The position numbers and the translations under genes were made by a program. Shown piece after piece: positions 1 through 5,625 of a stretch of 7,361 nt of DNA. The first letter of the stretch is position 1. Every line of letters begins with the position of its first letter. Source of the stretch: Methylococcaceae bacterium. GTDB taxonomy: Bacteria > Pseudomonadota > Gammaproteobacteria > Methylococcales > Methylomonadaceae. The notes beneath the pieces are model-generated. The model was not told the origin of the DNA and did not search any database. It saw only the letters and a list, made by a program, of their open reading frames with translations. The DNA lies in assembly GCA_013140465.1 (NCBI GenBank), contig JABFST010000400.1, positions 1-7,361 of the forward strand, written 5' to 3'.

Positions 1-53
1 GTTTAACCAGTGGGTATCGATGCGTAGCGTGCCGCGCAAGTCGAAGAAAACTT
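1..53. other. Unassigned left edge, interrupted by the first MITE
   Basis: This short stretch runs from the window edge to the target duplication of the first mobile element. The minus strand is open here and reads FDLRGTLRIDTHWLN towards the edge, but no ATG or Shine-Dalgarno precedes it. A plus-strand frame is also open. Either could be the end of a gene outside the window. I recognise neither. Confidence 0.3.
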
Positions 54-61
54 TAAAAAAA

Positions 62-179
62 GTAAATATTCAGTCCCCCTCCTTAAAAAGGAGGGGTTAG
101 GGGAGGTTTTATTGAATAACCCCCCTCAGCCCCCTCGCAAGCTCTCCCCCCTTTTTCAAGGGGGGAGGTGAATAAGTAC
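62..179 (+). mobile_element. MITE-like element, copy A (118 bp)
   Basis: This is a non-coding element with imperfect terminal inverted repeats: GTAAATATTCA at the left and GTACTTATTCA (reverse complement) at the right. A perfect 8-bp direct repeat TAAAAAAA flanks it at 54-61 and 180-187, the expected footprint of a transposition event. Inside are two hairpins: a 9-bp stem CCCCTCCTT/AAGGAGGGG around 77-97, and a C6/G6-based stem around the loop TTTTTCAA at 152-159. It matches copy B (2824-2957) in the opposite orientation nearly base for base over its left two thirds, but lacks about 15 bp of the right hairpin arm. There is no coding capacity, so a transposase would have to act in trans. GTA ends with an 8-bp duplication fit IS66-type elements, which is inference. 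Confidence 0.85.
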
Positions 180-187
180 TAAAAAAA

Positions 188-531
188 GAGTGTGATTATA
201 AACTATTAGCGGGTGGGGTTCATCGTGAACTTAAGTTTGATAGCCCTTAATGGTGGCTTAGTTTGGCGCGGCTCTGATCGGGTGCTGAAACGCGATGGCA
301 TTAGGGTGGATAAGTGAACGGAAATGGCGGGTCTGGGTCGGCTAATTTTTAAGCATAGTTGCCAGTAAAAAACCAACACGGGTAACTTCTCATTAGCGGC
401 AGGATAAAGACCTGCGAGGTTTATAAAACCTCGCAGGTCTACCGCTAATGCCTAAAACTAGTGCGAGTAGGTTGGCACTTAATTTAGGCAGAAATTTTCA
501 AGCTCCGCCCTTGTAGGTGTAGGCAAAAGTA
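188..531. other. Gene-free stretch with a palindromic repeat
   Basis: I see no credible gene between the first mobile element and the end of the small secreted-protein gene. The minus strand holds only a 31-codon ORF (MPSRFSTRSE..., roughly 220-320) with no recognisable family. The motif ATTAGCGG occurs at 205-212, again at 392-399 and inverted at 442-449. The only strong structure is the nested palindrome at 391-450. A short GTAGGTTGG-type stretch near 467-475 resembles sequence common in intergenic repeats, but I cannot assign it. Confidence 0.5.
391..450. repeat. Nested palindrome (REP-like)
   Basis: The outer inverted repeat CATTAGCGG (391-399) pairs with CCGCTAATG (442-450), both 9 bp and perfect. 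Inside it, AGACCTGCGAGGTTT (408-422) pairs perfectly over 15 bp with 426-440 across a 3-nt ATA loop. The left spacer is 8 nt (400-407) and the right spacer 1 nt (441), so this looks like one palindrome sitting inside another. No T-tract follows on either strand, so an intrinsic terminator is unlikely. It may still protect the 3' end of transcripts from the gene at 532-978, whose stop lies about 80 bp away. Confidence 0.75.
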
Positions 532-978
532 TTAACAGCCCGCACCTGTGCCAAGTTTGAGCGTGCCGCTTGCTTTGACTACACCGCCCTCGCAAAAGTC
601 ATAGGTTGAACCTGCTGCGCCTCTCACGCCAGCGGTTAAGTATACTCGGTAAACTGCTGTTACTGTTGGGCCAAAAGCAGTGTAGTTATAGGTGACAGTT
701 GCGTCGTTTCCTGCTGTTGTTGACCAAGTGCCTAGTTTTTTGCGTGGATCTACAGGATCGGTGGGACCTTTTTTGTAATCGATAATCTCGCCTGATGTTG
801 CATGTTCTTCTTGCGATTCCCAGCCGCCTTGTCCATTAGAAACACAAATGGTGTTGCCGCGTAGCAGTGTGCGTAAATTATTGGAGACTGCCACGCGGTT
901 GTTGACGCAATCTGCCAGAGCAAGGCCAGTAAAAGTGTTTGTTAGTAAGATGCCTGTAAAAATAATTTTTTTGATCAT
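532..978 (-). CDS. Small secreted protein of unknown function, four cysteines
   Basis: The product is 148 residues. A classical Sec signal peptide (K3-K4, hydrophobic 5-21, ALA before the predicted cleavage) leaves a mature protein beginning near D23. The mature part has exactly four cysteines (C24, C45, C129, C148), placed so that two disulfides could close the two ends. The middle is Gly/Asp/Lys-rich (DYKKGPTDPVDPRKKLGTW, residues 67-85), followed by a Thr/Tyr-rich, probably beta-strand region (94-115). I do not recognise a named domain. The layout resembles small exported hypothetical proteins I associate with gammaproteobacterial methanotrophs, but that is memory and not a search. The ATG start is supported by GAGG 7 nt upstream (986-989). 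It lies on the same strand as the PEP-CTERM gene, 445 bp and a terminator away, so it probably has its own promoter. No function can be given. Confidence 0.8.
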   Translation of the reverse strand: MIKKIIFTGILLTNTFTGLALADCVNNRVAVSNNLRTLLRGNTICVSNGQGGWESQEEHATSGEIIDYKKGPTDPVDPRKKLGTWSTTAGNDATVTYNYTAFGPTVTAVYRVYLTAGVRGAAGSTYDFCEGGVVKASGTLKLGTGAGC

Positions 979-1372
979 GGTATTGCCTCGATTAATAACA
1001 AAAAAAACAAGCTGATTTTAACAAAAGTCGTGCGTTAGCCCTAATTGCTTTTGCAATACAGAGGGGCAAGTAGGTGTGCAAGCTATTTTGACAAATGCGG
1101 AAGCGGTTATAGGCTCATAAAGCCTCATTATTGTTAAGAAGCTAATGAACACCTGCTGAGCTGTGTTGCGGCTTAAAAATTTCATGGGGCTTGCCTGTGG
1201 TTGGGCAATCGGTAGGGTAAGCGTGTGCTGGTGGGTTATGCTAGCAGTTCAGTAAGGAATCGTTTTTGTAGGGATCTAAAATCCGCACCTTGTTGTTAAT
1301 ATTTAACTGTGGGTAGTGGCTTGCTGGGCGGTGTCGGTTTTTTTTACACAGTTTGGGCGTTTATTGCAGGGC
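979..1372. other. Intergenic region upstream of the small secreted-protein gene
   Basis: There is no coding sequence I can support here. On the minus strand the hexamer TAAAAT (1015-1020) could be a -10 box for the 532-978 gene, but I see no good -35 at 16-18 bp and rate it weak. I looked for a sigma-54 -24/-12 pair on the minus strand and found none, in contrast to the neighbouring PEP-CTERM gene. Small hairpins such as ATTGC-TTTT-GCAAT near 1045-1058 are too short to interpret. Confidence 0.5.
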
Positions 1373-1402
1373 AAAAAAAACCGCCCTAGTGGGCGGTTTT
1401 TT
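1373..1402 (-). terminator. Intrinsic terminator of the PEP-CTERM gene (symmetric)
   Basis: A GC stem CCGCCC/GGCGGG (1381-1386 with 1391-1396, loop TAGT) is extended by A-T pairs. On the minus strand it ends in a run of eight U (A8 at 1373-1380), and on the plus strand in six U (1397-1402). It begins about 21 bp after the PEP-CTERM stop codon, so its main job is probably ending that transcript. The symmetry means it could also stop plus-strand transcription. Confidence 0.9.
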
Positions 1403-1423
1403 ATAAAAGCATCATCGGGTAGA

Positions 1424-2158
1424 TTAGCTTTTTTTTCTTCTACGCAATGTTGCCATACCAGCCAAGCCAAGGCCAATCATGCCTAAGCTAACAGGTTCTG
1501 GTGCTGATTGTGGAGGTGGGATGTAATCAGTTTTAATGAAGGCGAATTGTAAATCTGCGCCGTTGCCAGCATCAGTGCCATCTACATGTAAGCTAAGTTC
1601 TGTAATTTTGGTAAAATCAAGACCGGCAGTGGCACCAGCCATGTCAATTACGAAACTGGAAAAGTTAAACATGTAGTCTTGTGGCGAGCCTGAAAGGATA
1701 AAAGGCACGTTATCGACTGAATAATTGGCATGGGTGCCATCGCTGTCCAGGATGTCAAAAATAATGTCAGCAAAAGGTGCGTTGTTTTCTTTAACTTGGT
1801 ATTTGATCTGGTTTTGTGTGCCGTTTTCAGTGAAGTCTAGTTCATTACCTGATAGGAGAGTCCACAATACGTCCCAGCTTGCATAGGAATTTGGACCTTT
1901 AGAGAAACTGATGGCACCAACAGAGGATGTTAAGGCTGTATTTTGTGAGCTAGGGTTGAGGCCTACACTGACGGTGAAATCACGTTCGTCAAAGTCACTG
2001 CCAGCTGGCGTTAATGAGAAATCTAGGTCTTGGTAAACGGTGGTTGCACCGTTGCCGCCTGTTGTCTGGAAATCGGTGAAGCTGTCAATATTAAGGGCAA
2101 ACGCGTTGCCTGTTGCCGCTAAGGCTAAAAGCCCGCTGGCGAGAATGATTTTTTTCAT
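1424..2158 (-). CDS. PEP-CTERM sorting domain-containing exported protein
   Basis: This 244-residue protein has both ends of an exosortase substrate. At the N-terminus is a Sec signal peptide (MKKII, hydrophobic to about 18, AFA before predicted cleavage after A21). At the C-terminus the PEP motif (P220-E221-P222) is followed by a hydrophobic helix (223-238) and a basic tail RRRKK (239-243). By family knowledge an exosortase (XrtA/EpsH type) in the inner membrane recognises the PEP region, and the protein ends up in the envelope or extracellular matrix, usually with exopolysaccharide. The 200-residue body is cysteine-free, acidic and rich in Asp, Asn, Ser and Thr, probably beta-rich; I recognise no catalytic motif. 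The start is fixed by AGGAG (2166-2170) 7 nt before the ATG. A sigma-54 promoter and a palindromic upstream site precede it, and a strong terminator follows. The cognate exosortase is not in the window. Confidence 0.92.
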   Translation of the reverse strand: MKKIILASGLLALAATGNAFALNIDSFTDFQTTGGNGATTVYQDLDFSLTPAGSDFDERDFTVSVGLNPSSQNTALTSSVGAISFSKGPNSYASWDVLWTLLSGNELDFTENGTQNQIKYQVKENNAPFADIIFDILDSDGTHANYSVDNVPFILSGSPQDYMFNFSSFVIDMAGATAGLDFTKITELSLHVDGTDAGNGADLQFAFIKTDYIPPPQSAPEPVSLGMIGLGLAGMATLRRRKKS

Positions 2159-2244
2159 GGGTAAACTCCTAAGAAAACAAAAATGTTGGTTTGTTGTGTT
2201 GCACTAGCTGAGGTGTGCTTAACGCTTACCTCTTAAAACTAACA

Positions 2245-2260
2245 AGCAAAAACGTTGCCA
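2245..2260 (-). promoter_or_regulatory. Sigma-54 (RpoN) -24/-12 promoter of the PEP-CTERM gene
   Basis: Read on the minus strand the sequence is TGGCAACGTTTTTGCT, which fits TGGCAC-N5-TTGC with a single mismatch and keeps the invariant GG (2258-2259) and GC (2246-2247) at the correct spacing. Transcription would begin near 2235, giving a leader of about 75 nt that contains a good Shine-Dalgarno. Sigma-54 promoters need an ATP-using activator. In genomes with XrtA-type exosortases, the two-component pair PrsK/PrsR, where PrsR is a sigma-54 activator, is the known candidate. Confidence 0.8.
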
Positions 2261-2333
2261 TGTTTTTTAGTTGAATGATTTTAAATGGATTTCAGCAGGA
2301 ATTATAGTTAAAAAAAAGTACTTGGCTAAGATT

Positions 2334-2352
2334 GTGTAAAATTTTTTGACAC
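2334..2352. promoter_or_regulatory. Probable enhancer-binding site (imperfect palindrome)
   Basis: GTGTAAAATTTTTTGACAC is an imperfect palindrome with GTGT/ACAC ends and an A/T core. Its near edge lies about 75 bp upstream of the -24 element, roughly -100 to -115 from the predicted start, the usual place for a sigma-54 activator. The core recurs with one change at 2753-2769. The PrsR assignment is inference from position and from the PEP-CTERM target gene. Confidence 0.6.
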
Positions 2353-2389
2353 TTTTCGTGGGCTAACAAGACAGGGTTATACAACGCCT

Positions 2390-2425
2390 GGCGGCTATTA
2401 ACGGCTAAAGCCGTTAATAGCCGCC
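2390..2425. repeat. 17-bp perfect palindrome (REP-like hairpin)
   Basis: The arm GGCGGCTATTAACGGCT (2390-2406) pairs perfectly with 2409-2425 across a 2-nt AA centre. No T-tract follows on either strand, so a terminator is unlikely. It lies in an intergenic region beyond the regulatory sites of the PEP-CTERM gene. The sequence differs from the palindrome at 391-450, so it is a separate repeat type. Confidence 0.75.
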
Positions 2426-2512
2426 CGTGATGCCTTCACTGTGGGTAGTGAGGCTTAAGTTACGCGAAGATTCAGTATTGTCTTGTGCCAAGATGCCTAA
2501 GTTGGGTTTAGA

Positions 2513-2823
2513 ATGAAGAGGCGTCTTGCGTCTTTAGTTTGTCGCCAAAGAAAACGGGTTGCAGTGGCTGACTACGGCGGCATAGCCGACGCTGGCGGGA
2601 AGAATTGCGGGTGCTGGGCAAATCAATACGAAATGCTGGCGTCCAAAAAACTTAAACAGACTGCAAAAAGTCCACTATCAGTCTTAGAGGGTTGCTGAAA
2701 CAGAGTTGTTATATTCCTTTAAATTGATGTGTGGTTCGGGCTGTTATGAGACTGTAAAAATTTTTGACATGTTTGGGGCGATAGCGTAAGTGTTAGTTTA
2801 GCATTTAGGAGAGTGTTGTGCTT
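2513..2823. other. Gene-free stretch with a second copy of the upstream site
   Basis: A 61-codon plus-strand ORF (2513-2698) lies here. It has no Shine-Dalgarno, no recognisable domain and an unremarkable composition, so I do not call it a gene. The minus strand of the same stretch carries a sigma-54-like sequence, TGGACTTTTTGCA (2662-2674), that is 3 bp too short between GG and GC to work. It sits at nearly the same distance from the 2753-2769 motif as the real promoter does from its own palindrome. Confidence 0.45.
2753..2769. promoter_or_regulatory. Second copy of the PEP-CTERM upstream motif
   Basis: TGTAAAAATTTTTGACA matches 16 of 17 bases of 2335-2351 and has the same orientation. TTGACA within it also resembles a -35 box, but no convincing -10 follows at 16-18 bp. 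No PEP-CTERM gene lies nearby. It may be a relic of a lost promoter or a second binding site. Confidence 0.45.
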
Positions 2824-2957
2824 GTACTTATTCAGGCCCCCTCGCAAGCTCTCCCCCCATTTTCAAGGGGGGAGAGCTTGCGAGGGGGCTGAGGGGGGGT
2901 TATTCAATAAAACCTCCCCTAACCCCTCCTTTTTAAGGAGGGGGACTGAATGTTTAC
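2824..2957 (-). mobile_element. MITE-like element, copy B (134 bp)
   Basis: This is the same family as 62-179 in opposite orientation. The ends are GTACTTATTCA (2824-2834) and, from the other side, GTAAACATTCA. A perfect 8-bp duplication TTGTGCTT flanks it at 2816-2823 and 2958-2965, which fixes the boundaries exactly. It carries a perfect 23-bp hairpin (2836-2858 with 2867-2889, 8-nt loop ATTTTCAA) and a second 9-bp hairpin (CCCCTCCTT/AAGGAGGGG) near its right end. It is longer than copy A because it keeps the full right arm of the large hairpin. It has no ORF. The large hairpin could impede or end transcription between the left region and the VTT gene. Confidence 0.9.
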
Positions 2958-2965
2958 TTGTGCTT

Positions 2966-3083
2966 TAACTGAAAAATTGCCTGACTTATGTTAAAATTAA
3001 GCTTCATTTACGTTTTTTTTGCCTATAAATAAAGGCATAAAGTATCCGTATCCATAAACAATTACGCTTAGTGATGTATTAAC
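2966..3083 (+). promoter_or_regulatory. Upstream region of the VTT gene, weak promoter
   Basis: TATAAA (3024-3029) on the plus strand could be a -10 box, but the sequence 17 bp upstream is a poor -35. TGCCT and AGGCA form a 5-bp inverted repeat across it, which might be an operator or chance. No strong Shine-Dalgarno precedes the GTG at 3084. Confidence 0.35.
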
Positions 3084-3764
3084 GTGACCAAACCCCGCCG
3101 CCAGGCTAAAAAATTCGCACTCGCTGGTTTGCTGCTGTTAGTGCTGGGCTTTAGCCTATTAATTTATCTGTTGCCGCTTAAAGAGCTGTTAGGGCAAAGC
3201 CAGCAAATTAAGGCTTGGCTTGCGCAAACAGGCTATGCCGCACCTTTGGTGTTTTTTGCCGGATCGGCGATGTTGACGGCAGTCGGTATGCCCCGATTAT
3301 TGTTGTGTACCTTGGCGGGCATGGTGTTTGGCTTTACTTGGGGCTTTATTGCCAGCCATTTTGGCACGGTGTCGGGTGCTTACCTGACGTTTGTGTTTGC
3401 CCGCTGGAGCGGGCGTGATGCGGTTGCGCACCGATTTCCGCAAGTGCTGGCGTGGTCTGAGGCGGTGCAGGGCAAGGGTTGGCAGTCGGTGTTGCTGATG
3501 CGGCAATTGCCTATCAGCGGCCTATATAATGACATCATCATGGGCTTAAGCGCCGTTAGCCACCGTGATTTTTGGATAGGCACCTTAATTGGCTTTTTGC
3601 CCTTGGGCATTACCGCAAGCTTAGTCGGTGCAGGGGCGTTACAAGCCGACATGACCCATTTGGCGCAGTATTTTGGCATTGCCGCCGTGGCATTCTTTTT
3701 GTTGCCGATGTCCTTAAAATGGCTGCTGGCGCAACGGCAACGCAAAAGCCTAAACGCCAGTTAA
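3084..3764 (+). CDS. TVP38/TMEM64 (VTT/DedA-like) family inner-membrane protein
   Basis: The product is 226 residues, normal for the family. After a basic N-terminus (RRQAKK) comes a membrane helix (11-30). The VTT core follows: a glycine-rich re-entrant and membrane segment, AGMVFGFTWGFIASHFG (78-94), then the FARWSGRD motif (105-112). The second half has RQLPISGLYNDIIMG (140-154), matching the family's R-x-x-P...N...G pattern, a helix (163-183) and a final helix (194-214). The family acts in membranes and is linked to lipid scrambling or membrane homeostasis; the substrate of this member is unknown. The start is GTG: an in-frame TGA lies 12 bp upstream at 3072-3074, and the next methionine is only at residue 63, past the first helix. 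The gene converges on the amidotransferase gene and the two share a 4-bp end overlap. Confidence 0.88.
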   Translation: MTKPRRQAKKFALAGLLLLVLGFSLLIYLLPLKELLGQSQQIKAWLAQTGYAAPLVFFAGSAMLTAVGMPRLLLCTLAGMVFGFTWGFIASHFGTVSGAYLTFVFARWSGRDAVAHRFPQVLAWSEAVQGKGWQSVLLMRQLPISGLYNDIIMGLSAVSHRDFWIGTLIGFLPLGITASLVGAGALQADMTHLAQYFGIAAVAFFLLPMSLKWLLAQRQRKSLNAS

Positions 3765-5623
3765 GCAGATTGCTCGACATCCGCTAACCACAACAACCAT
3801 TCACTCAATACAATTAAAGTCCAAATCGCCCGCGCATAATCCGCTTTGCGGGCGCGGTGTTCTGCCAATAACGCCAACGCCACTTCGGGTTTAACACCCA
3901 CCCGTGCTAATAACGGCGATGCCAGCCGCGCGTGGGCATAATCATATAAAGGTTCGCGTAGCCAACTGCTTAACGGCACAGACAAGCCGCGTTTTTTGCG
4001 GTAGACAATCTCTTTAGGCAAATAGCGCAGGGCATAGCGTTTTAAAAACACTTTGGTTTGCAAGCCGTGGCTGCGGTCTTTTGCAGTTAAAGTGGCGGCA
4101 TACTCCATCACGTCTTGATCCAAAAACGGCGCGCGCAATTCCAAGGCCGATTTCATGCTGGCGCGGTCGGCTTTGGTCAATAAACCTTCTGCTAAAGAGC
4201 TGGACAGATCATGCTGTTGCAAACGATCCAGCATTTCAGCGGCAGGATGGTGCGGTCGGTTGGACAGCGGCGGACTCACCCCCAAACGCTGCAACAGGGC
4301 AGGGGGGATGCACGCGGTCCACAGGATATGCCGCCCCAAATAATCCAAATCATCACCCAAAATAAAGCGTTTTAGCAAAAACGCCACGGTGACTTTCTTG
4401 TCGCTAGGCGGCAAGCCTTCTACCGTGCGCCTAATCACACCGCGCACCGCCGCAGGTAGGCGGGCATAATAACTTGCCAAACCCGCGCCAAAATAAGTGG
4501 GATAACCGCCAAACAATTCGTCAGCCCCTTCGCCGACCAAAGCAACACGCACGTCTTGCGCAGCACGTCGGGCCAATAACGCACTCGGCACCCAAGCAGG
4601 ATCTGCCAACGGCTCACCCACTTGCCGCACTAAGCGGGCAATCGTAGGCGGAAAATCTTCCGGGCGCACCCACACGGGGACAAAATTAACGCCTAAAGTG
4701 TTGGCGACCAATTCCGCATAATGGCCTTCGTCATACGATGCTTCGCTAAAACGCAAGCTATAGGCGGTTAAGGTTTTGTCGGAGCGTATCGCGCGCGTGA
4801 CGGCGGTAATCAGCGATGAATCCAAACCGCCGCTTAAAAACAAACCAAAATCCACATCCACTTCGCTTTGTTTAGCCACCGCCGCCCGAAATATGCCGTC
4901 AAATACATCGATAGAACTGGGTTGTTTGGGCGTGTTGACGGCATTCCAATGCCAATATTGCCGATGTTCTGCGCCTGTCGGTTTAATGACAATGATTTCC
5001 CCCGGCGCGACTTTTTTAATGTGCTCAAAAGGGCTGTTAGGCGCGGTAAAAAATCCGGCTTGCAAATACGCTTGTAAGGCGGCGGTGTCGATAGCAGTGT
5101 CGGGGGTTTCGGGCGACACTAACGCCGCAATTAATGAGGCAAACACCACGACCCCGTCAGGATTTTGGCGGTAAAACAACGGGCGTTCCCCCGCCCTATC
5201 ACGCGCCAACACTAGGCTTTGGTCACGCGGATCCCAAATCGCCACGGCAAACGCACCTTGCAATCGCTCAACAAAGGCCGCGCCCAGTTCCAAATACAAG
5301 GCTGGGATCACCGCGACATCGGTGCTTTGCGTCACCACCCTGCCGCGTTCCAGCAACCATGCCCGCAGTTCTTGGTGGTTATCAATTTCGCCATTACAAG
5401 CCATCATTACGCCGGTATCAGGATCAATAATCGGCTGCTTGCCGTCATTAATACCGCGTATCGCCAAGCGGGTCGTGCCAAAAATTGCTTGGGTGTCGCC
5501 GCCTATGCCCGTGTCATCGGGGCCACGGTGCATCAGCGCATCGACCATCGCGTTAATGTGTTGCTGTTGGGTAGCTGTCACCGACAGCGTAGCAGGAACA
5601 GTTAAACCACAAATGCCACACAT
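3761..5623 (-). CDS. asnB: Asparagine synthetase-family glutamine amidotransferase (class II)
   Basis: The product is 620 residues with two domains. The N-terminal class II glutaminase (about 2-200) has the Cys2 nucleophile in MCGICG, RGPDD (33-37), NGE (77-79) and D102. The C-terminal ATP-binding synthetase domain has the PP-loop SGGLDSS (264-270), GEGADELFGGY (364-374), LLTKADRASM (481-490) and LELRAPFLDQ (494-503). All catalytic elements appear intact, so it should hydrolyse glutamine and pass ammonia to an adenylated carboxylate. Some usual AsnB residues differ: NGEIDNHQEL instead of the common NGEIYNYxEL, and RDRAGERPLFY instead of RDRFGxKPLYY. It may therefore be a glycan- or cell-surface-modifying relative and not the housekeeping asparagine synthetase. 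The start at 5623 is chosen because Cys must follow Met. A longer frame to 5662 would bury it. AGGA lies 8 nt upstream, inside the preceding gene, whose stop is 2 nt before this ATG. Confidence 0.9.
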   Translation of the reverse strand: MCGICGLTVPATLSVTATQQQHINAMVDALMHRGPDDTGIGGDTQAIFGTTRLAIRGINDGKQPIIDPDTGVMMACNGEIDNHQELRAWLLERGRVVTQSTDVAVIPALYLELGAAFVERLQGAFAVAIWDPRDQSLVLARDRAGERPLFYRQNPDGVVVFASLIAALVSPETPDTAIDTAALQAYLQAGFFTAPNSPFEHIKKVAPGEIIVIKPTGAEHRQYWHWNAVNTPKQPSSIDVFDGIFRAAVAKQSEVDVDFGLFLSGGLDSSLITAVTRAIRSDKTLTAYSLRFSEASYDEGHYAELVANTLGVNFVPVWVRPEDFPPTIARLVRQVGEPLADPAWVPSALLARRAAQDVRVALVGEGADELFGGYPTYFGAGLASYYARLPAAVRGVIRRTVEGLPPSDKKVTVAFLLKRFILGDDLDYLGRHILWTACIPPALLQRLGVSPPLSNRPHHPAAEMLDRLQQHDLSSSLAEGLLTKADRASMKSALELRAPFLDQDVMEYAATLTAKDRSHGLQTKVFLKRYALRYLPKEIVYRKKRGLSVPLSSWLREPLYDYAHARLASPLLARVGVKPEVALALLAEHRARKADYARAIWTLIVLSEWLLWLADVEQSA

Positions 5624-5625
5624 AA

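Larger units (their letters stand above)
2159..2512. other. Regulatory intergenic region upstream of the PEP-CTERM gene
   Basis: No gene is seen. In order from the PEP-CTERM start, the region holds the Shine-Dalgarno (2166-2170), a sigma-54 -24/-12 element (2245-2260), a possible sigma-70 -10 box on the minus strand (TATAAT, 2301-2306, with a poor TTAGCC 17 bp upstream), the imperfect palindrome (2334-2352) and a 17-bp perfect palindrome (2390-2425). The possible TATAAT would give a second, constitutive start, but its -35 is weak. Confidence 0.6.

Noticed and set aside
2346..2351. TTGACA on the plus strand as a -35 box
   Set aside because: No -10 hexamer lies 16-18 bp downstream, and the sequence is explained as half of the imperfect palindrome.
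2431..2480. Perfect TGGCAC on the minus strand near 2480-2490 as a sigma-54 -24 box
   Set aside because: No TTGC follows at the required distance, so the -12 half is missing.
2513..2698. 61-codon plus-strand ORF
   Set aside because: It has no Shine-Dalgarno, no recognised domain, signal peptide or helix, and lies among regulatory repeats. It reads like chance coding.
62..2957. Composite transposon formed by the two inverted repeats
   Set aside because: Each copy has its own different 8-bp target duplication, which indicates separate insertions.
3380..3745. 121-codon minus-strand ORF opposite the VTT gene
   Set aside because: Antisense shadow of a well-supported family gene, with no start signals.
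4776..5174. 132-codon plus-strand ORF and the other plus-strand ORFs within 4081-5639
   Set aside because: They are shadows of the minus-strand amidotransferase, which has all family motifs. None shows a domain of its own.
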